DNA of 64,000 bases, taken from NCBI GenBank assembly GCA_023053575.1, contig JAKZAP010000020.1, positions 20,608,764 through 20,672,763 of the forward strand, read 5' to 3'. The notes under the pieces are model-generated. The model did no database searches. It was not told where the DNA came from and worked only from the letters and a program-made list of their open reading frames with translations. This DNA is from Branchinecta lynchi (lineage: Eukaryota; Arthropoda; Branchiopoda; Anostraca; Branchinectidae). This document shows, piece after piece, positions 42,541 through 53,600 of the stretch; the stretch's first letter is position 1; the number at the start of each line of letters is the position of its first letter. Made by a program: the position numbers and the translations under genes.

Positions 42541-42954
42541 CCGATTTCATTACGATGCTCATTTAGTTACCAAAGTAGTGTGTAACAATGTAAATTCTTA
42601 TATCACACATATGAAAAACTTTCCCATATTTGGTACTACATAGTGTTTTATTCATACCACTAAACAATGGCTTTTTGTATTGGGTTATTGCTCTATTTAC
42701 TCATTATACTTCCTGATTCTCACCAAATCAAACAAGCTGTTAATTGTCATTAATTCCTGATTTTCAACCACAAAAAGTCAAAATTGTGAGTCAAGTACCA
42801 GTGGTTGACAAGCAAATCATAATGAATCCATATGTTAAAACTGTTGTTTGGTCGCCCAGGTGAAACTGTGGTTTGCGGATTTCTAGTTCTTAATTATAAA
42901 TTACTACGAATCGGTTGGCTTCCAGTTGGAAACCCAGCTGGGTTCTAGATGGTT

Positions 42955-43445
42955 AAAGCCAGGCTTCACCTTCCAGATTCCCAGACGTCCGGGGCTTCCG
43001 GATAGTTAAGCCAACCCTTCCAGATTTTCATGATAATGATGACAGCTAATTTTGCTATTCTTCAACATTTCCTAGATGTCCCCTTTACATTTTCAAATAT
43101 CTCGTGCATCCCAATCACAGCTGTCAATCACTTTCCCTTTTCTTCCTACATTTGCATTCTTGTGTCTCTCGAACGGGTTGCATCTATGGTACCTTCCAGA
43201 CATCCGGAATCTGGAGTGTTTAACACCTTGGACTTCCAGACATTTTTGGCCTGGCTTCACCTTCCAGATCTGTCTCGACGAAAACGTCTGTCTGGAATCC
43301 GGAAGAAAAATCTGGAAGGTGAAGCCTCGCTTTAACACCCTGGACTTCCAGACGTTTTTGGCCTGGCTTCACCTTCCAGATCTGTCTCGACGAAAACGGC
43401 TGTCTGGAATCCGGAAGAAAAATCTAGAAGGTGTAGCCTCGCTTT
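42955..43445. repeat. Repeat F with a 112-bp tandem pair
   Basis: The unit TAACACCTTGGACTTCCAGA begins at 43221 and again at 43333, each running to GGTGAAGCCTCGCTT or GGTGTAGCCTCGCTT. The arrangement CTTCCAGATCTGTCTCGACG ... AATCTGGAAGG makes each unit self-complementary. Homologous to 7165-7402. The 168-codon frame (43076-43582) reflects the repeat. Confidence 0.85.
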
Positions 43446-43922
43446 TACAGAACAGTCTCTTCATTGGCGTTCTGGACTTCTGTCAGGTGGTAGGTGGTAC
43501 ATTTACTGATTTCTGTCGATGTAAGATTCCGAAAACTTCTCAGATGTTATTTGTTCCACTCGTTCTGTTCTGTATCAACTAAAATTTACAAAAATATAGT
43601 TTTATGAAAATAACGAACTGTCCCGTGACTGACTTCGAAATCATGAAAATTGATGCAGGTCGGGGTTTATTTTGGATCTTTAAATTTGTTCACTTAAAAA
43701 GGATGTTAAACTTGGAAAGTTACACAAGTTTTTTTTTCACTTTCCAACCTGGCTGGTTCTGATAGCCTGGTGTGGGAACAATCATAAGTAGAAACCAGTC
43801 AGCCTGAGCGTGCTGATTATAAACAGACCTTTCATTTCATACATGGGACGTGTAATCCTATGAAGTTCGCTGTTAATGATCCATTTGATGGAACTACTGT
43901 TCGTCTGAGAGGGAACTAGACA
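43446..43922. other. No gene recognised
   Basis: Unique AT-rich DNA between repeat F and a hAT-like MITE. No motif seen. Confidence 0.4.
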
Positions 43923-44190
43923 CAAGGGCGTCACGACTGGGTGGGGGGGGGGACGCCCCCCCAATGTTATTGGCCAGTCGGTAAAAAAAACCGAGTCGGC
44001 GCGAAGCGCCTCGATTTTTCGTTAAAAGAGTTGATTTTTTTCATGAAAATAGTCGTTTTTCTGAAAATTAGTCGATTTTTCGTCAAAACAGGCGGTTTTT
44101 TCTGAAAATCGATCGGTTTTCTGCAAAAACAGTCGGTAAATGCCTCGCCCCCCCCCCCCAAACATTTTGGCTAGTAATAGTAATAGTATC
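43923..44190. mobile_element. hAT-like MITE, family T
   Basis: CAAGGGCGTCACGACTGGG, a G-run, CCAATGTTATTGGCCAGTCG and repeats GTCGATTTTTCGTCAAAAC and GGTTTTTTCTGAAAATCG run to CTCGCCCCCC and CATTTTGGCTAGTAAT. Same plan as 9190-9536. The right terminus is decayed. Confidence 0.7.
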
Positions 44191-44319
44191 TCGTAAGGCT
44201 TACAACAGAAATACAAGAGCATAGAGGTACCACAAATCACACGGAAATTCCACTATTTGAACAGTGGGATTCGTGAATAGCGAACGACCAAGTAACGCAC
44301 TCTCAGCGGGTCTTCAAGC

Positions 44320-44390
44320 CAATTTAAGTGAATAAGTGATGGGTAACTTGATTGTCCTATCCCAGCCCTTTTCAGTTAAACTTTAAAGGT
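44320..44390. repeat. Short dispersed repeat (partner at 3595)
   Basis: TTAAGTGAATAAGTGATGGG and AGCCCTTTTCAGTTAAACTT are the inverse of the copy at 3595-3665. From 44391 to 44910 nothing else is recognised apart from a GAGGATGATATGACTT-like doublet at 44610-44670. Confidence 0.55.
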
Positions 44391-44909
44391 TAACTTCTGA
44401 CATCGCGGTTGATATCTGAAAATAACACCGAGACGGTCATTGAAAATAACGCATCCGAGCCGAAGACGAGGATGACATTTTTAAATGGCCATCGAGGTTG
44501 TCATTCCCATGGGAGGTGTGTTAACTGTTATATCTTTTTCGAACAGAACCATTAACAATTAACCATGCACAAAACTTCAGTGGGGTATGATCGCTTTCAT
44601 ATTCATCCTCTACTGAGGCTGATATGACTTCATATCATCCTCTGTGGAGGGAGATATGACTTTATCATCCTCTGATATCTACCGCTAACTTTCTGTTTGA
44701 AGATTACCGTAATATAACTGACCGTGGGTCATATGCAGATGATATGCATTACATACCTGTTTGTGAAAAGTTATTTCTCCTTTAACAGTGTACAAACAAA
44801 TACAAATTCATACTTAGGTCAAAATATTAATATTCCACCTTAAATGGTAATAAGATGTCACCTGTACGAAACGAAAAAAAATAATAAATAACATTAAAAA
44901 AAACTACTA

Positions 44910-45190
44910 TTCATACTTCGACTCTCTTCAAATCAGCTTTCTTCCTTGTTATGTTTTCTTTTTATGTTTATGTATAACAGTGCATATCATAACATAAAAC
45001 AATATATTTCTGTAATCAGCCCAGATTTTTCTAATCAAGCCCAAATTAAAAAAAAAAACACTACTGTTTACTACCTCAACTCTCTTCAAATCAGCTTTCT
45101 TCCTTTTTATGTTTTCCTTTTCTGTTTATGCATAACATGCATAACCAAACCATTTTTTGTTTCTGTAATCAGGCCTACCATTTCGTATAT
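44910..45190. repeat. Tandem duplication, period ~147 bp
   Basis: CTCTTCAAATCAGCTTTCTT occurs at 44924 and 45079, followed in both by TTATGTTTTC, GTTTATG and ATAACA, and by TTTCTGTAATCAG. Copies differ by indels. The chance frames 44946 and 45107 lie across it. Confidence 0.75.
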
Positions 45191-45627
45191 CAATTTGATG
45201 TATGGATGGATTGCATGAGTGGTACCATGGTACACAAAAACAAATGCAAAGCAAATACTCGGGGATGAAAAAGCGTTATCTTCTCCTGAACATAGCGCTT
45301 TTGCTGTACCTGTCTTCAGATGAATTACGGCAATGTTTCTTACAGTCGGCACTAGCCTATTCACAAGCCTAAGTAGTATGTGTTCACGGTTTCTTACTGG
45401 AGTCTATCCAAATAACTAAAAAAGACTTCACACACCCAAGTGGCTGGATAGTGGGAGTGTAAATAAGGGTTTAAAAGGGTTAAAAAAAAAAGATATAAAA
45501 GAAAGGTATCAGCATCGGCCTGCGCAGGCCGAACTAGCGGTGCTAATCTCCGATTCTCCGCCCTCAGCCAGGAAGTGCAATAGGCGGTTGGGGGCTAGTC
45601 ATCCTAGTGCTTTTGCGCACCTTCCAC
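45191..45627. other. No gene recognised
   Basis: Contains the GGATGGATTGCATGAGTGGT block, with distant similarity to 56470. Otherwise unassigned. Confidence 0.35.
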
Positions 45628-46087
45628 GAGAGATGGGCGAATCCGATCATGAAAGGATTCGAATCCGAATCCAGGACTAGGTACGAATCCGGTTCCGAAT
45701 CCGAATCCACCTTTTCAAGCTGAGGATTCGAATCTGGAATCGAATCCGGATTCGAATCCTATCTTAACAGAAATCACATCATTTACAGAGTATATAGTTT
45801 AAAAATCAGAGGTGACAAAAAGCACTGATGTCTAAGGTAATTAGATAACGTGATAAATTAATGAGGATGATTGGTGGTGGAGAGCAAAAAGTTGGATTGC
45901 CTAAGCCGACTGTGTAAAAATTTGGAAACGGAAATAGAAGGATGTACACCAGAAATTTGCTTGGATTTGTAAGATTGAGAGTTTGGAATCCGATTCCGAA
46001 TCCGAATCCAGCCTGACAAGCACAATATTCGAATCCGGCCAAAAGGACGAATCCTGGATTCGAATCCGGATCCGGATTCGCCCATCG
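45628..46087. mobile_element. Foldback hAT-like MITE rich in GAATCCG, 460 bp
   Basis: Flanked by CCTTCCAC at 45620-45627 and 46088-46095, an 8-bp target duplication. Inside are GATGGGCGAATCCG and, inverted, GATGGGCGAATCCG. Both arms are packed with GAATCCGAATCC-type hexamers that pair with each other, leaving a ~230-bp unique centre. Three overlapping minus frames (45806-46122) come from the repeats. The 8-bp duplication favours hAT. Confidence 0.75.
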
Positions 46088-46139
46088 CCTTCCACCTTCC
46101 GCAGATTTCTCCAGGTACCCATTTGAAGCTGGGTGGACT

Positions 46140-46275
46140 TTAGCTTTTTCTTACGGGGCTACGCCACAAGCCCCTACCCCAAAACCAAACGGTAGGCACA
46201 ACACGGGACTTGAACCAGCGACCCGTCGCTTACGAGTTTTGCGTGCGAACCATTCGGCTAGGATGTTCTCCCAAA
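46140..46275 (-). tRNA. tRNA-like sequence, probable SINE or pseudogene
   Basis: Minus strand at 46272-46194: A-box-like TAGCCGAATGGTTCGC, a CTCGTAA loop and B box CTGGTTCAAGTCCCG with four of five T-stem pairs. The acceptor and anticodon stems do not pair well, so it is not a working tRNA. Downstream on minus is a GGGGCTTGTGGCGTAGCCCC hairpin at 46145-46175, which could be a SINE body. Confidence 0.4.
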
Positions 46276-46782
46276 GAGCTCATAAATTTCGTGCCTATCA
46301 TTTTAAAACATACAACCGCTAACGAATGATGTAGTAAGTCCACAATTTTCAAAACAAACCTTTGGTCCTGGTTTGTTTTTCCCTTCCTTTGCCAATTTGA
46401 CGGGTCGTGAGGAACAGAGTTGCCTATTATGTTATTTATCTGTCCTCGCCAAGACACGGCAACTCTCGATTCCGTTCAGAAAACATCGATATTAACGTTT
46501 TTCCTTGGAATTATTTTCCCGGATAATAAATGTGGTAACCTTGAGCTTTGAAGAATCTGTAGCGTTCGGTCGGATCGCCGTTCTTGCGCACATCATCTTT
46601 TCAATTTTTTTCAAAGAACATCTGCTAACAAATAGATTAGTCAGCACACATTAGCTTCTGTGTAAAGTGGAAAGGAGTTATCAGTAGTTATTCATGGTTC
46701 ATTATCGTGAGTATAATGTTGTGGGTGGACTGCTGAAACCTCGTCTCTTATTTTCTCTGAAAATGATACCGATATTACCGAC
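46276..46782. other. No gene recognised
   Basis: Unique DNA between the tRNA-like element and an HLN-C copy. No frame or motif could be supported. Confidence 0.4.
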
Positions 46783-48970
46783 TACTTTTCCGTCGCTCGG
46801 TCCACTGTTCTTGAGTTAAGGTACTTCCAAATGTGCTAGGACGATGAAACTTGGCAGGCGTATCAGGGACCCGACCAAACTAACTTAAGAATAGTCACTT
46901 TCCCGATCTGACCATCGTGGTGGGAGGGAAGCCGGCGGAATCCGGAGTTTAACTTTCGAACAGGTGATCGGGACCGAATCCGATGATCCGATCCAGACCG
47001 AATCCGATGAATGTGGGGGGGGGGGAGATTCAGAGGGGGGAACCGGAAATCTTGTGTCACGCTTAGAGTGGAGCGATTGGGAGTAATCGCAATCTAAGGT
47101 ACTTCCAGATGTGCCAGGAAGATGAAACTTGGCTTGAACATTTGAGACTTAACAAGATTGGCTTAAAAATAGCTGCTTCTTCTGTCCGACCATCGCAGGG
47201 GGAGTGGAGGGAGGGTAATTCTGAATCTTGAGGTGTGTATAACTTTCGAATGGCTGATCGGATCTAAATGAAACTTAATACCTGGAAAGACATCTTAAAC
47301 GTCTCATTTCAAGTCCGGACCGGATCCGATGAGTGTGTGTGTGTTTGGGGGGGGGGGGGGGTCGAGGGTGAACCGGAAATCTTGTGACACGCTTAGAGCG
47401 GTTGCGACCGGGAGGAAACTTGATGGGAAGAAAAATTTTAAGCCGTAGGTACATCAGTAACAGAACTCGATCGGATTCCTAGATACATGATGATGACGGT
47501 TATGTCATCACTGACGTAACCGGACCGGATTCGGGCACTGTGAGGAGAGCTGGAGGGGGGTCCGGAATTCTGGTGATCCGCGAGTGTGATGCTTCGTGAT
47601 GTACTAGGACAGGCATATCAGGGACTCGAGCAAATTGACTTGAGAATAGTCGTTTGCATGATCCAACCATCGTGGGTGGAGTGGAGGGATGGGGATTCCG
47701 AAAATCTAGTGGCATTCATTACTTTTAAATAAGCTATCGGATTTGAATGAAGCTTGGCAAGTGTAAAGAGTTGTCGTCTCAGATATTCCGTGCCAAGTCC
47801 GGACCGGTTCCGATACTTGTACGGGGAAGTTGGGGGGGGGGGACACCTGAATTTTCGTGAAAAGCTTAGCGTCGAAGGATCGGGATGGAGTTTGGTGGGA
47901 AGAACAAGCATAAGCCCTAGATACTTTCTTGGCATAACCAGATCATATCGGGACTCTTTGGGGGATTTGGAGGGGGGGGGCCGGAATTCCCATGCACGCG
48001 AATTAGGATACTTCCAGATGTGCTAAGGACGATTCAACTTGGCAGGCATATTAGTGACCCGACCGAATAGAATGAGGACCTGACACAATGTCCTAGGAAG
48101 ACTTCCCGTTCCTGGATCCGACCATTTTTGGGGGAGTTAAGGGAAGGGGAACCCGAAAATTACTGACTTTCTTTTGTCGCGAACGATGGTCCGATTCGAG
48201 TGAAACTTTATGGGTGATAAGAAGCGACGAGCTAGCTATGCGAAACATGCTTCCGAACCACATGCGGCTATGGTTGGCGAAGTTGGAGGGGGGGGGGGGG
48301 TAAGCACAAAACCAAACTAAGGGGCCGAATGGAATGCAAGTTGGACAGTACTGAGTTTATGCAGCCTAGATTTATTATTTGGCGTCCGGACCGGATCCGG
48401 CCACGATAGGAGGATGAAGCGGGGACCGGAGCTTATGTGTCCTAGTCGTATTCTGTCACAGTGGGGGGAGTTGTAAGGGGATTCCCGGAAATTTTGTGGC
48501 TTGCATAGTGGTCAAACGGAGTGGAGTGACCTGAATGGAAATTGGAAAGTAGAGAGAACGTATGCCCTAGATGACGAATTTGAGGTTCAGATCCGATCTG
48601 GGGGGGGGGATACGGGAGCTTCCCAAAAATGCTCATATTCGAATGAAACCTGATAGGCTTTAGAAGATGGTTTAGATGATTGGTCTATGTGTATGAACCA
48701 GATTCGGTCGCGGTAGGGGGAGTCTGAGGGGGCTGGGGCACCGGAAATAGTGTGGCACGTCCGGGGATCAAACGAGTGGATAAAAATTTGGAAGGTAAAT
48801 ACGTCATGTGCCCTAGATGATCTGAGACGATGCCGGAAATGCTCAGACTTCTGGAAACTAGACATACTATTTCTAGGTCCGATCCTTGGGGGGGGGGGGA
48901 GGGTTAAAGGGAGTATTTGTGGCGTTCTCATCTACTTTTTAGCACCGACATTGTGAGCTGGTAGCTCTTG
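46783..48970 (+). mobile_element. HLN-C copy, ~2.2 kb, 5' end decayed
   Basis: Starts within TACCGACTACTTTTCCGTCG and CTCGGTCCACTG, lacking the terminal hairpin. Many modules of GATGAAACTTGGCAGGCG, CCGATCTGACCATCG, AAGTCCGGACCGGATCCGAT and AACCGGAAATCTTGTG follow, each ending in G7-G15. The last third (48060-48930) is more diverged. The 3' end has GTGAGCTGGTAGCTC then TTG at 48970. All frames here are repeat shadows. Confidence 0.8.
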
Positions 48971-50548
48971 TTCTGAAAGGGTAACGAATAGGATAACGAT
49001 AACAAAGCTGGTGATGCTGTGTGTGCTTAAAGAAGGTCTCAAAATATGCTCTATTTGCCTAAAACCAACTCCTCTCTGTATTTCAGGATACCTATAACCT
49101 TTCCGTGCACGAAAATATCGTAAAAACTGACACAGCTGTACAGCCTATACGTTCACTTCAATTAGGTTGCCACTTGCAAATGTCTAACCCCTTAGCTCTC
49201 CCCTTGAAAACAGTCTGCGTCTCAAAATTTTCGAAGGGAAAAACCGTTCAGGAACAGAAAAATGTCGGTAACAGACGTTACAGTACTTCTTCCGTGCATG
49301 TACGGAAAGTTTCTGAAACTTATGTCAGTGACGGAAAATTTCCGCAATACACTTTCCGTTCACGAACAGAAGTTTCCCGTTTTCAGAATGATTCTTGAAT
49401 TTTTCGATGCGCATAATGAATCATCTGTGGATGATTTGAAATGGCATTTCTGAGATTTCTGAATACCAGTATGTTTATAATTTGTTCATATGAATATTCT
49501 GAATTCTCATTTAATTTTTGTTTCTATTCTTGTTCGAAACATGTTGCTATATAGGCGCAGAATGTTCAGGCCTGAAATCTTGGTTGGTATTGGTGGTGTC
49601 CCACAAGAGAGGATATGCATGTATCAGTCAAAAGGTAAAGATTGGAATAATGCGTCCGGGTTTGAATACGCACTTTAATATCTGACTCTGTGGCACGCCT
49701 CTGAAAATGGAATTATTCTACGGTATATCGCCTTCTTTTTTGGGGAACGAGCAGTCGAGAGTCCTTATTGATTTAACTGTCAGGAACCCCACTTGTTCAT
49801 TTATGATTGCAGTAGTGAAGATCTAGTCCCCTGGCTACCGTATCCCTGGTCATCAGCCTGAGCGATATTAGCTTGAGGCTTATGGCGGAACGGTAGGCCT
49901 ACTTTAAAACTCGTAAAGAGCAGGTATACGCTTTTCCCATGTTAACTGGAAATATCTGTATCAAAAGTGTCTGGCCAAACTGACGGTGGCGGAAAAATTC
50001 CAAGATACCCATTTTGTACAACATTTTACGTGCTACAAAATGTTTAGAGCAGTTTTCAAAGCCGACACATCGTTTGCCAGGTAGACTAGAAATAAGAAAA
50101 AAAGTGTCTTGTCCGCCAACAAAGTGTCCGCGACTTGGGTAAACTCTGTCACGATAAATTTGCTATCTTCTGATAGCCCAGAGAAGAAGCGACAGGATAT
50201 TAAGAATGGATTTTGGAATTTTCGTTTCTTGCAGTTTCAGTCCCTTCTTTTCTCAAAAAACACACTTTTCTCGTATCGTTCCCATAGCATGGGCTGTTAT
50301 CGCAAGGATGCATCAAGACCTGTAACCCCATTGGGACAGCAGAGGGTATTCACAGGGGGTCAAGAGGGTAGATCATGAATACAGATTATCATGCCAGGTT
50401 ATAAAACAAATAATTCAGTTGCTTAGTACAATTAAATCGTGATAGCAAAATGATAAAAAGGAACAAGAGAGGCGATTACTTGAGACCTGTACAAGTTCAT
50501 TGAGAGCGACCCACGAATTGAAGAATTCCTACTTCAGTCCTCTGAGTC
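48971..50548. other. No gene recognised (1.6 kb)
   Basis: The 97-codon frame at 49105-49398 has no domain. Its second half is built on imperfect GGAAAGTTTC/GGAAAATTTCC repeats. No acceptor or donor pair frames it convincingly. Confidence 0.4.
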
Positions 50549-50583
50549 AGCCTTGTAAGTGCCATATGAGCTTTCAGCTCTTG
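50549..50583 (+). mobile_element. HLN-C 3' terminus only
   Basis: TAAGTGCCATATGAGC, then stem GAGCT-TTC-AGCTC and TTG. The loop bases differ from other copies while the stem is kept. No modules precede it. It is followed at once by an HLN-B fragment. Confidence 0.65.
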
Positions 50584-50589
50584 TTTAGC

Positions 50590-50882
50590 TTTATTTTTAT
50601 TGCCGGACAAGCAATTCGCCTGGATTTCGGCCGAAACCGGAAATTCAGCAGAAGTAAGGCAGGAAGTTTCGATCAGTTTCGTCAAAATAGATATTACGTA
50701 TAGGGGTAAACACACATGCTATATCCACATCTGAACTTGGTTTTCTCAGATGATTAGCTGTTTGGCCTTAATCTGTTTCTAAATTTTAAAAGTAAAAATG
50801 TTCAACGAGTCTGGCGAAGATAAGACCCAATTGTCGGGACCAAATATTAATTTTTGGGATCCCATCGAAACCTTTGGTCTTG
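50590..50882 (+). mobile_element. HLN-B 3' part
   Basis: One module (CCGGACAAGCAATTCGCC, GGCCGAAACCGGAAATTC), then GTAAACACACATGCTATATC, AACTTGGTTTTCTCAGATG, CAATTGTCGGGACC, TTTTTGGGATCCCATCG and AAACCTTTGGTCTTG at the end. The 5' three quarters are absent. Confidence 0.75.
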
Positions 50883-51199
50883 TTCTGTTTCGGGATCTCA
50901 CAGCAACTTGTAGCCTTGTTACCCGCACATTTTCAGATTTAACAGACCTTGAATGTTTGTCTGTTATACGCGTTTACTTCACGATGAGTGACGCTTTTAC
51001 TCCACAAGTGAATTAGCGACGCGTTGCTTCAGGTACTTCAATGACTGCAAAAAAGCAGCAGCCAAAAGGTCATTCAGGTGCAATTTAGTGTCAGTCTCTC
51101 GATCCATAGTTCCCTCTGATGACCTCTGAGACATAGATAAACATCGCATTGAGGGAGTCCTTTGACTTTGGTGTTCACCGACCAAAACCCATTCTGAAT

Positions 51200-51690
51200 C
51201 TGCAATAACGAGTTTCGACTACCGTTACCCCTTATGAACAAATTCAACGGAGAACTACGAAGTTCGTACCAGATCTGCACGATCTTCCCTACCAAGTGAG
51301 ATTACCCAAGTTGCTCCTTCCCACTATTGCATACAGATTTTTTAGAGGAGACCTGATTGAAACGTGCAAATTAATCAATGGAAGTTAAGACAATTTTGAA
51401 GTGACTAATCTAGTAAGATTCAGCATTAACCGTCGTCGTCGGAGGCACGCGTACAAGCTTTCAAAATCAAGATTCCACTGGGACGTTTTTAAGTGGGGTT
51501 TTGGCAACAGAATTGTTGATCCTTGGAACAGCCTTACCGAAGATGCGGTTAATGCTGAATCGATCAATAGTTTCAAGTGCATTGTTGATGGGATTTTTAA
51601 CTCTGATCAGTTCGACTACTCAAAATTTCTTAGAGTTATTTAGAGGCGAAAGCCTTTTCTCTTGCTTTGTATTATTATAACTTTCTCATC
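51200..51690 (+). mobile_element. LINE (CR1/L2-like) 3' end
   Basis: The frame from 51236 to TAG at 51641-51643 reads EQIQRRTTKFVPDLHDLP, YQVRLPKLLLPTIAYRFFR, GDLIETCKLINGS, TAA (51386-51388), DNFEVTNLVRFSINRRRRR, HAYKLSKSRFHWDVFKWG, FGNRIVDPWNSLTEDAVNA, ESINSFKCIVDGIF. It is the C-terminus of a CR1/L2-type RT ORF, with one in-frame stop. The 3' UTR TAGAGGCGAAAGCC matches the copy at 35985. It is 5'-truncated. Confidence 0.85.
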
Positions 51691-51692
51691 CT

Positions 51693-51739
<47 letters not shown>

Positions 51740-52190
51740 CTCGTAGCATCTTTTGTAATTTAATTTATTTTTATGTTATTTAAAAACTAAGAAATCAGAT
51801 TTCGTACTTTTTGTGGCTACTCCTCCATCCCTCAGTGACGTTAATTTGAATCTATTTTTACCCAATTTTAAATATTCACGTCACCTAACTTTTAAAATTA
51901 AACCCATATTTTATTTACTATTCTTTCCCCTAATACTTGGAAAATAATTCTCTCATTTGTATTTTGTAAAAAAAATTCTTTAACTACATTTCCTTTTTTT
52001 TTTTTTTTTTACTTATAATTCAAATCTACTAATATTAAACCCACCTCCACTCATCTCAATAACATTCATTTTCCTTTACTCAAATTTAACTTTAATTTAA
52101 TTTACCTTTTGAGCAGTCAAACTATAGTCTAATAACAAAAAATAGGGCAAACCACAAAAAAACGAAAAAAAAGCACATCGATATCTCAGG
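51691..52190. repeat. Poly-T run and T/A-rich low-complexity DNA
   Basis: About 45 Ts at 51691-51736, then pyrimidine-rich AT sequence with a second T-run near 51993. The T-run lies directly after the LINE 3' UTR but is T, not A, on the LINE's coding strand. Confidence 0.8.
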
Positions 52191-52808
52191 GTGCCCTTCC
52201 GTCATAGGGCACCCCTTCCATCGCAGCCACTATTACAACTCTTTAAACCAACCTTTCTCATCCTTCTAATCAGCCAGCGAGTTATGTTGGATAGCATTTC
52301 GTGGTTTGTTTCTTTAGAAGTTTTTCACTTTGTTTTTGAGGTTTGCGAAGTGGTAATGAACTTTCTTAATTGGTCGGACCGTGGAATTATCAAACACAAC
52401 TCCCAGGCCCAGGAACTCCTTATAAAGTACCGGTTCTTGTTCATGTCATCAAACCAACTCAGTAAGGTCTTAAAATTAATTCCGCCGTAAAAAAGGAATT
52501 AATTATGCACCGGCATGCTTACAGACTATTTGATTGTTAGTACAAATGTTGTTGCACTGCTATGACATGAAGAATGCTGGAAGAGCGCTTCATTTCGTTG
52601 AGGTTTTAGGCTTATGCAGCGTTTACAAGTACAGGAAAACTTGACCAGAATCCGATCTTGGTGACAATATTATGTTTACACGCAGAGGGAAAAATAAATT
52701 CTTCAAACCATAATCTGACAAAAATAAATTCACTAGCCAATAAAAAAATGTTTTGAGAGCATTTATGACATCAGTGCTGATGACTGCTGCTCTCAAAAGC
52801 AAGCTAGA
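52191..52808. other. No gene recognised
   Basis: A 99-codon plus frame (52191-52490) and an opposing minus frame both lack motifs. Confidence 0.35.
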
Positions 52809-52839
52809 CTTTGTTTTAGTCTTTTTACCAGCGCCGCGG

Positions 52840-52980
52840 ACGAGATTCCTTTCAAGTAGACCGGAATTCTTTTCATCATGAAAGGATTCTCGTCCGCTAG
52901 ACTTTTTTTCTAGTCGTCTTCACGGACGGAATCCTTTCGAGTCGGTCGAAATTCCTTTTCTACTCGACCGGATTTCTTGT
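52840..52980. repeat. Two adjacent inverted repeats (GGACGAG / CACGGAC)
   Basis: GCGGACGAGATTCCTTTCA pairs with TGAAAGGATTCTCGTCCGC (52840-52898). Just after, CACGGACGGAATCCTTTCGA pairs roughly with CGACCGGATTTCTTGTCCGTG (52920-52978). The two hairpins share ATTCCTTTC and CGGTCGAAATTCC-type blocks, so one probably derives from the other. They lie just upstream of the duplicated LINE piece. Confidence 0.75.
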
Positions 52981-52991
52981 CCGTGTAAACG

Positions 52992-53222
52992 CATGCAAAT
53001 TAATCAATGGAAGTTATGACAATTTTGAAGTGACTAATCTAGTAAGATTCAGCATTAACCGTCGTCGTCGGGGGCACGCGTACAAGCTTTCAAAATCGAG
53101 GTTCCACTGGGACGTTTTTAAGTGGGGTTTTGGCAACAGAATTGTTGATCCTTGGAACAGCCTTACCGAAGATGCGGTTAAAGCTGAATCGATCAATAGT
53201 TTCAAGTGCATTGTTGATGGGA
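52992..53222 (+). mobile_element. Near-identical second copy of LINE segment
   Basis: About 230 bp matching 51365-51595 with only a few differences, from TGCAAATTAATCAATGGAAG to TGTTGATGGGATTTTT. Here the codon equal to the TAA of the first copy is TAT (53015-53017), giving NGSYDNFEVTN. The right edge runs into a detached hAT end. Frame: RHAYK is GHAYK here. Confidence 0.85.
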
Positions 53223-53235
53223 TTTTTTTTCTTCT

Positions 53236-53309
53236 CCCGACGAAAGTACTTTCTCAGGACTTTTGGGGGGGAGTCCCCCCCTCCCCCCCCCCCCATAGAG
53301 ACGCCCCTA
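53236..53309 (+). mobile_element. Detached 3' end of the 1697-bp hAT family
   Basis: CCCGACGAAAGTACTTTCTC, AGGACTTTTGGGGGGGAGTC, C-runs, then CATAGAGACGCCCCT match the right end at 30070-30149. No left end or target duplication was found. Confidence 0.75.
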
Positions 53310-53454
53310 CTAGCATGTTCTCTATTTCGTTGAAGGGTGCGCGTCATTAAAGCGGGTTTAAGATTGAAATGAGGGTCTCAGGCTTGAGATTTCAGATGGG
53401 ATGGACGTTGCTTGGATTGGAAGGACACGTCGCACTAGTGTTTTTGCTAAGATG

Positions 53455-53600
53455 TGCTGATATATTTGACTACTTTAAAACGTAGCTATGCTTACAAAAT
53501 ATTAAACAAGGCTTCGGCCATTTTTAGCCTCTGTCCATGTCCTTTGCTTTGGATGAGAAATTTGGGCAAAATTTGCATAACCGATAATCGTACCAATAAG
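53455..53600. mobile_element. Family O middle fragment
   Basis: GACTACTTTAAAACGTAGC, GCTTCGGCCATTTTTAGCC and TTTGCATAACCGATAATC follow the order of 60710-60830. The ends are missing. 53601-54269 is unassigned; an 84-codon hydrophobic frame at 53879 is not recognised. Confidence 0.45.

Noticed and set aside
43076..43582. 168-codon frame, longest in the window
   Set aside because: The internal peptide is duplicated with the 112-bp DNA repeat F. No family motif.
46194..46272. Functional tRNA gene
   Set aside because: Acceptor and anticodon stems fail to pair. Only the A and B boxes resemble a tRNA.
51691..51736. Poly-T as the A-tail of a minus-strand retrocopy
   Set aside because: The adjacent LINE is on the plus strand and no minus-strand retrocopy is recognised to the right. 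Left as low complexity.
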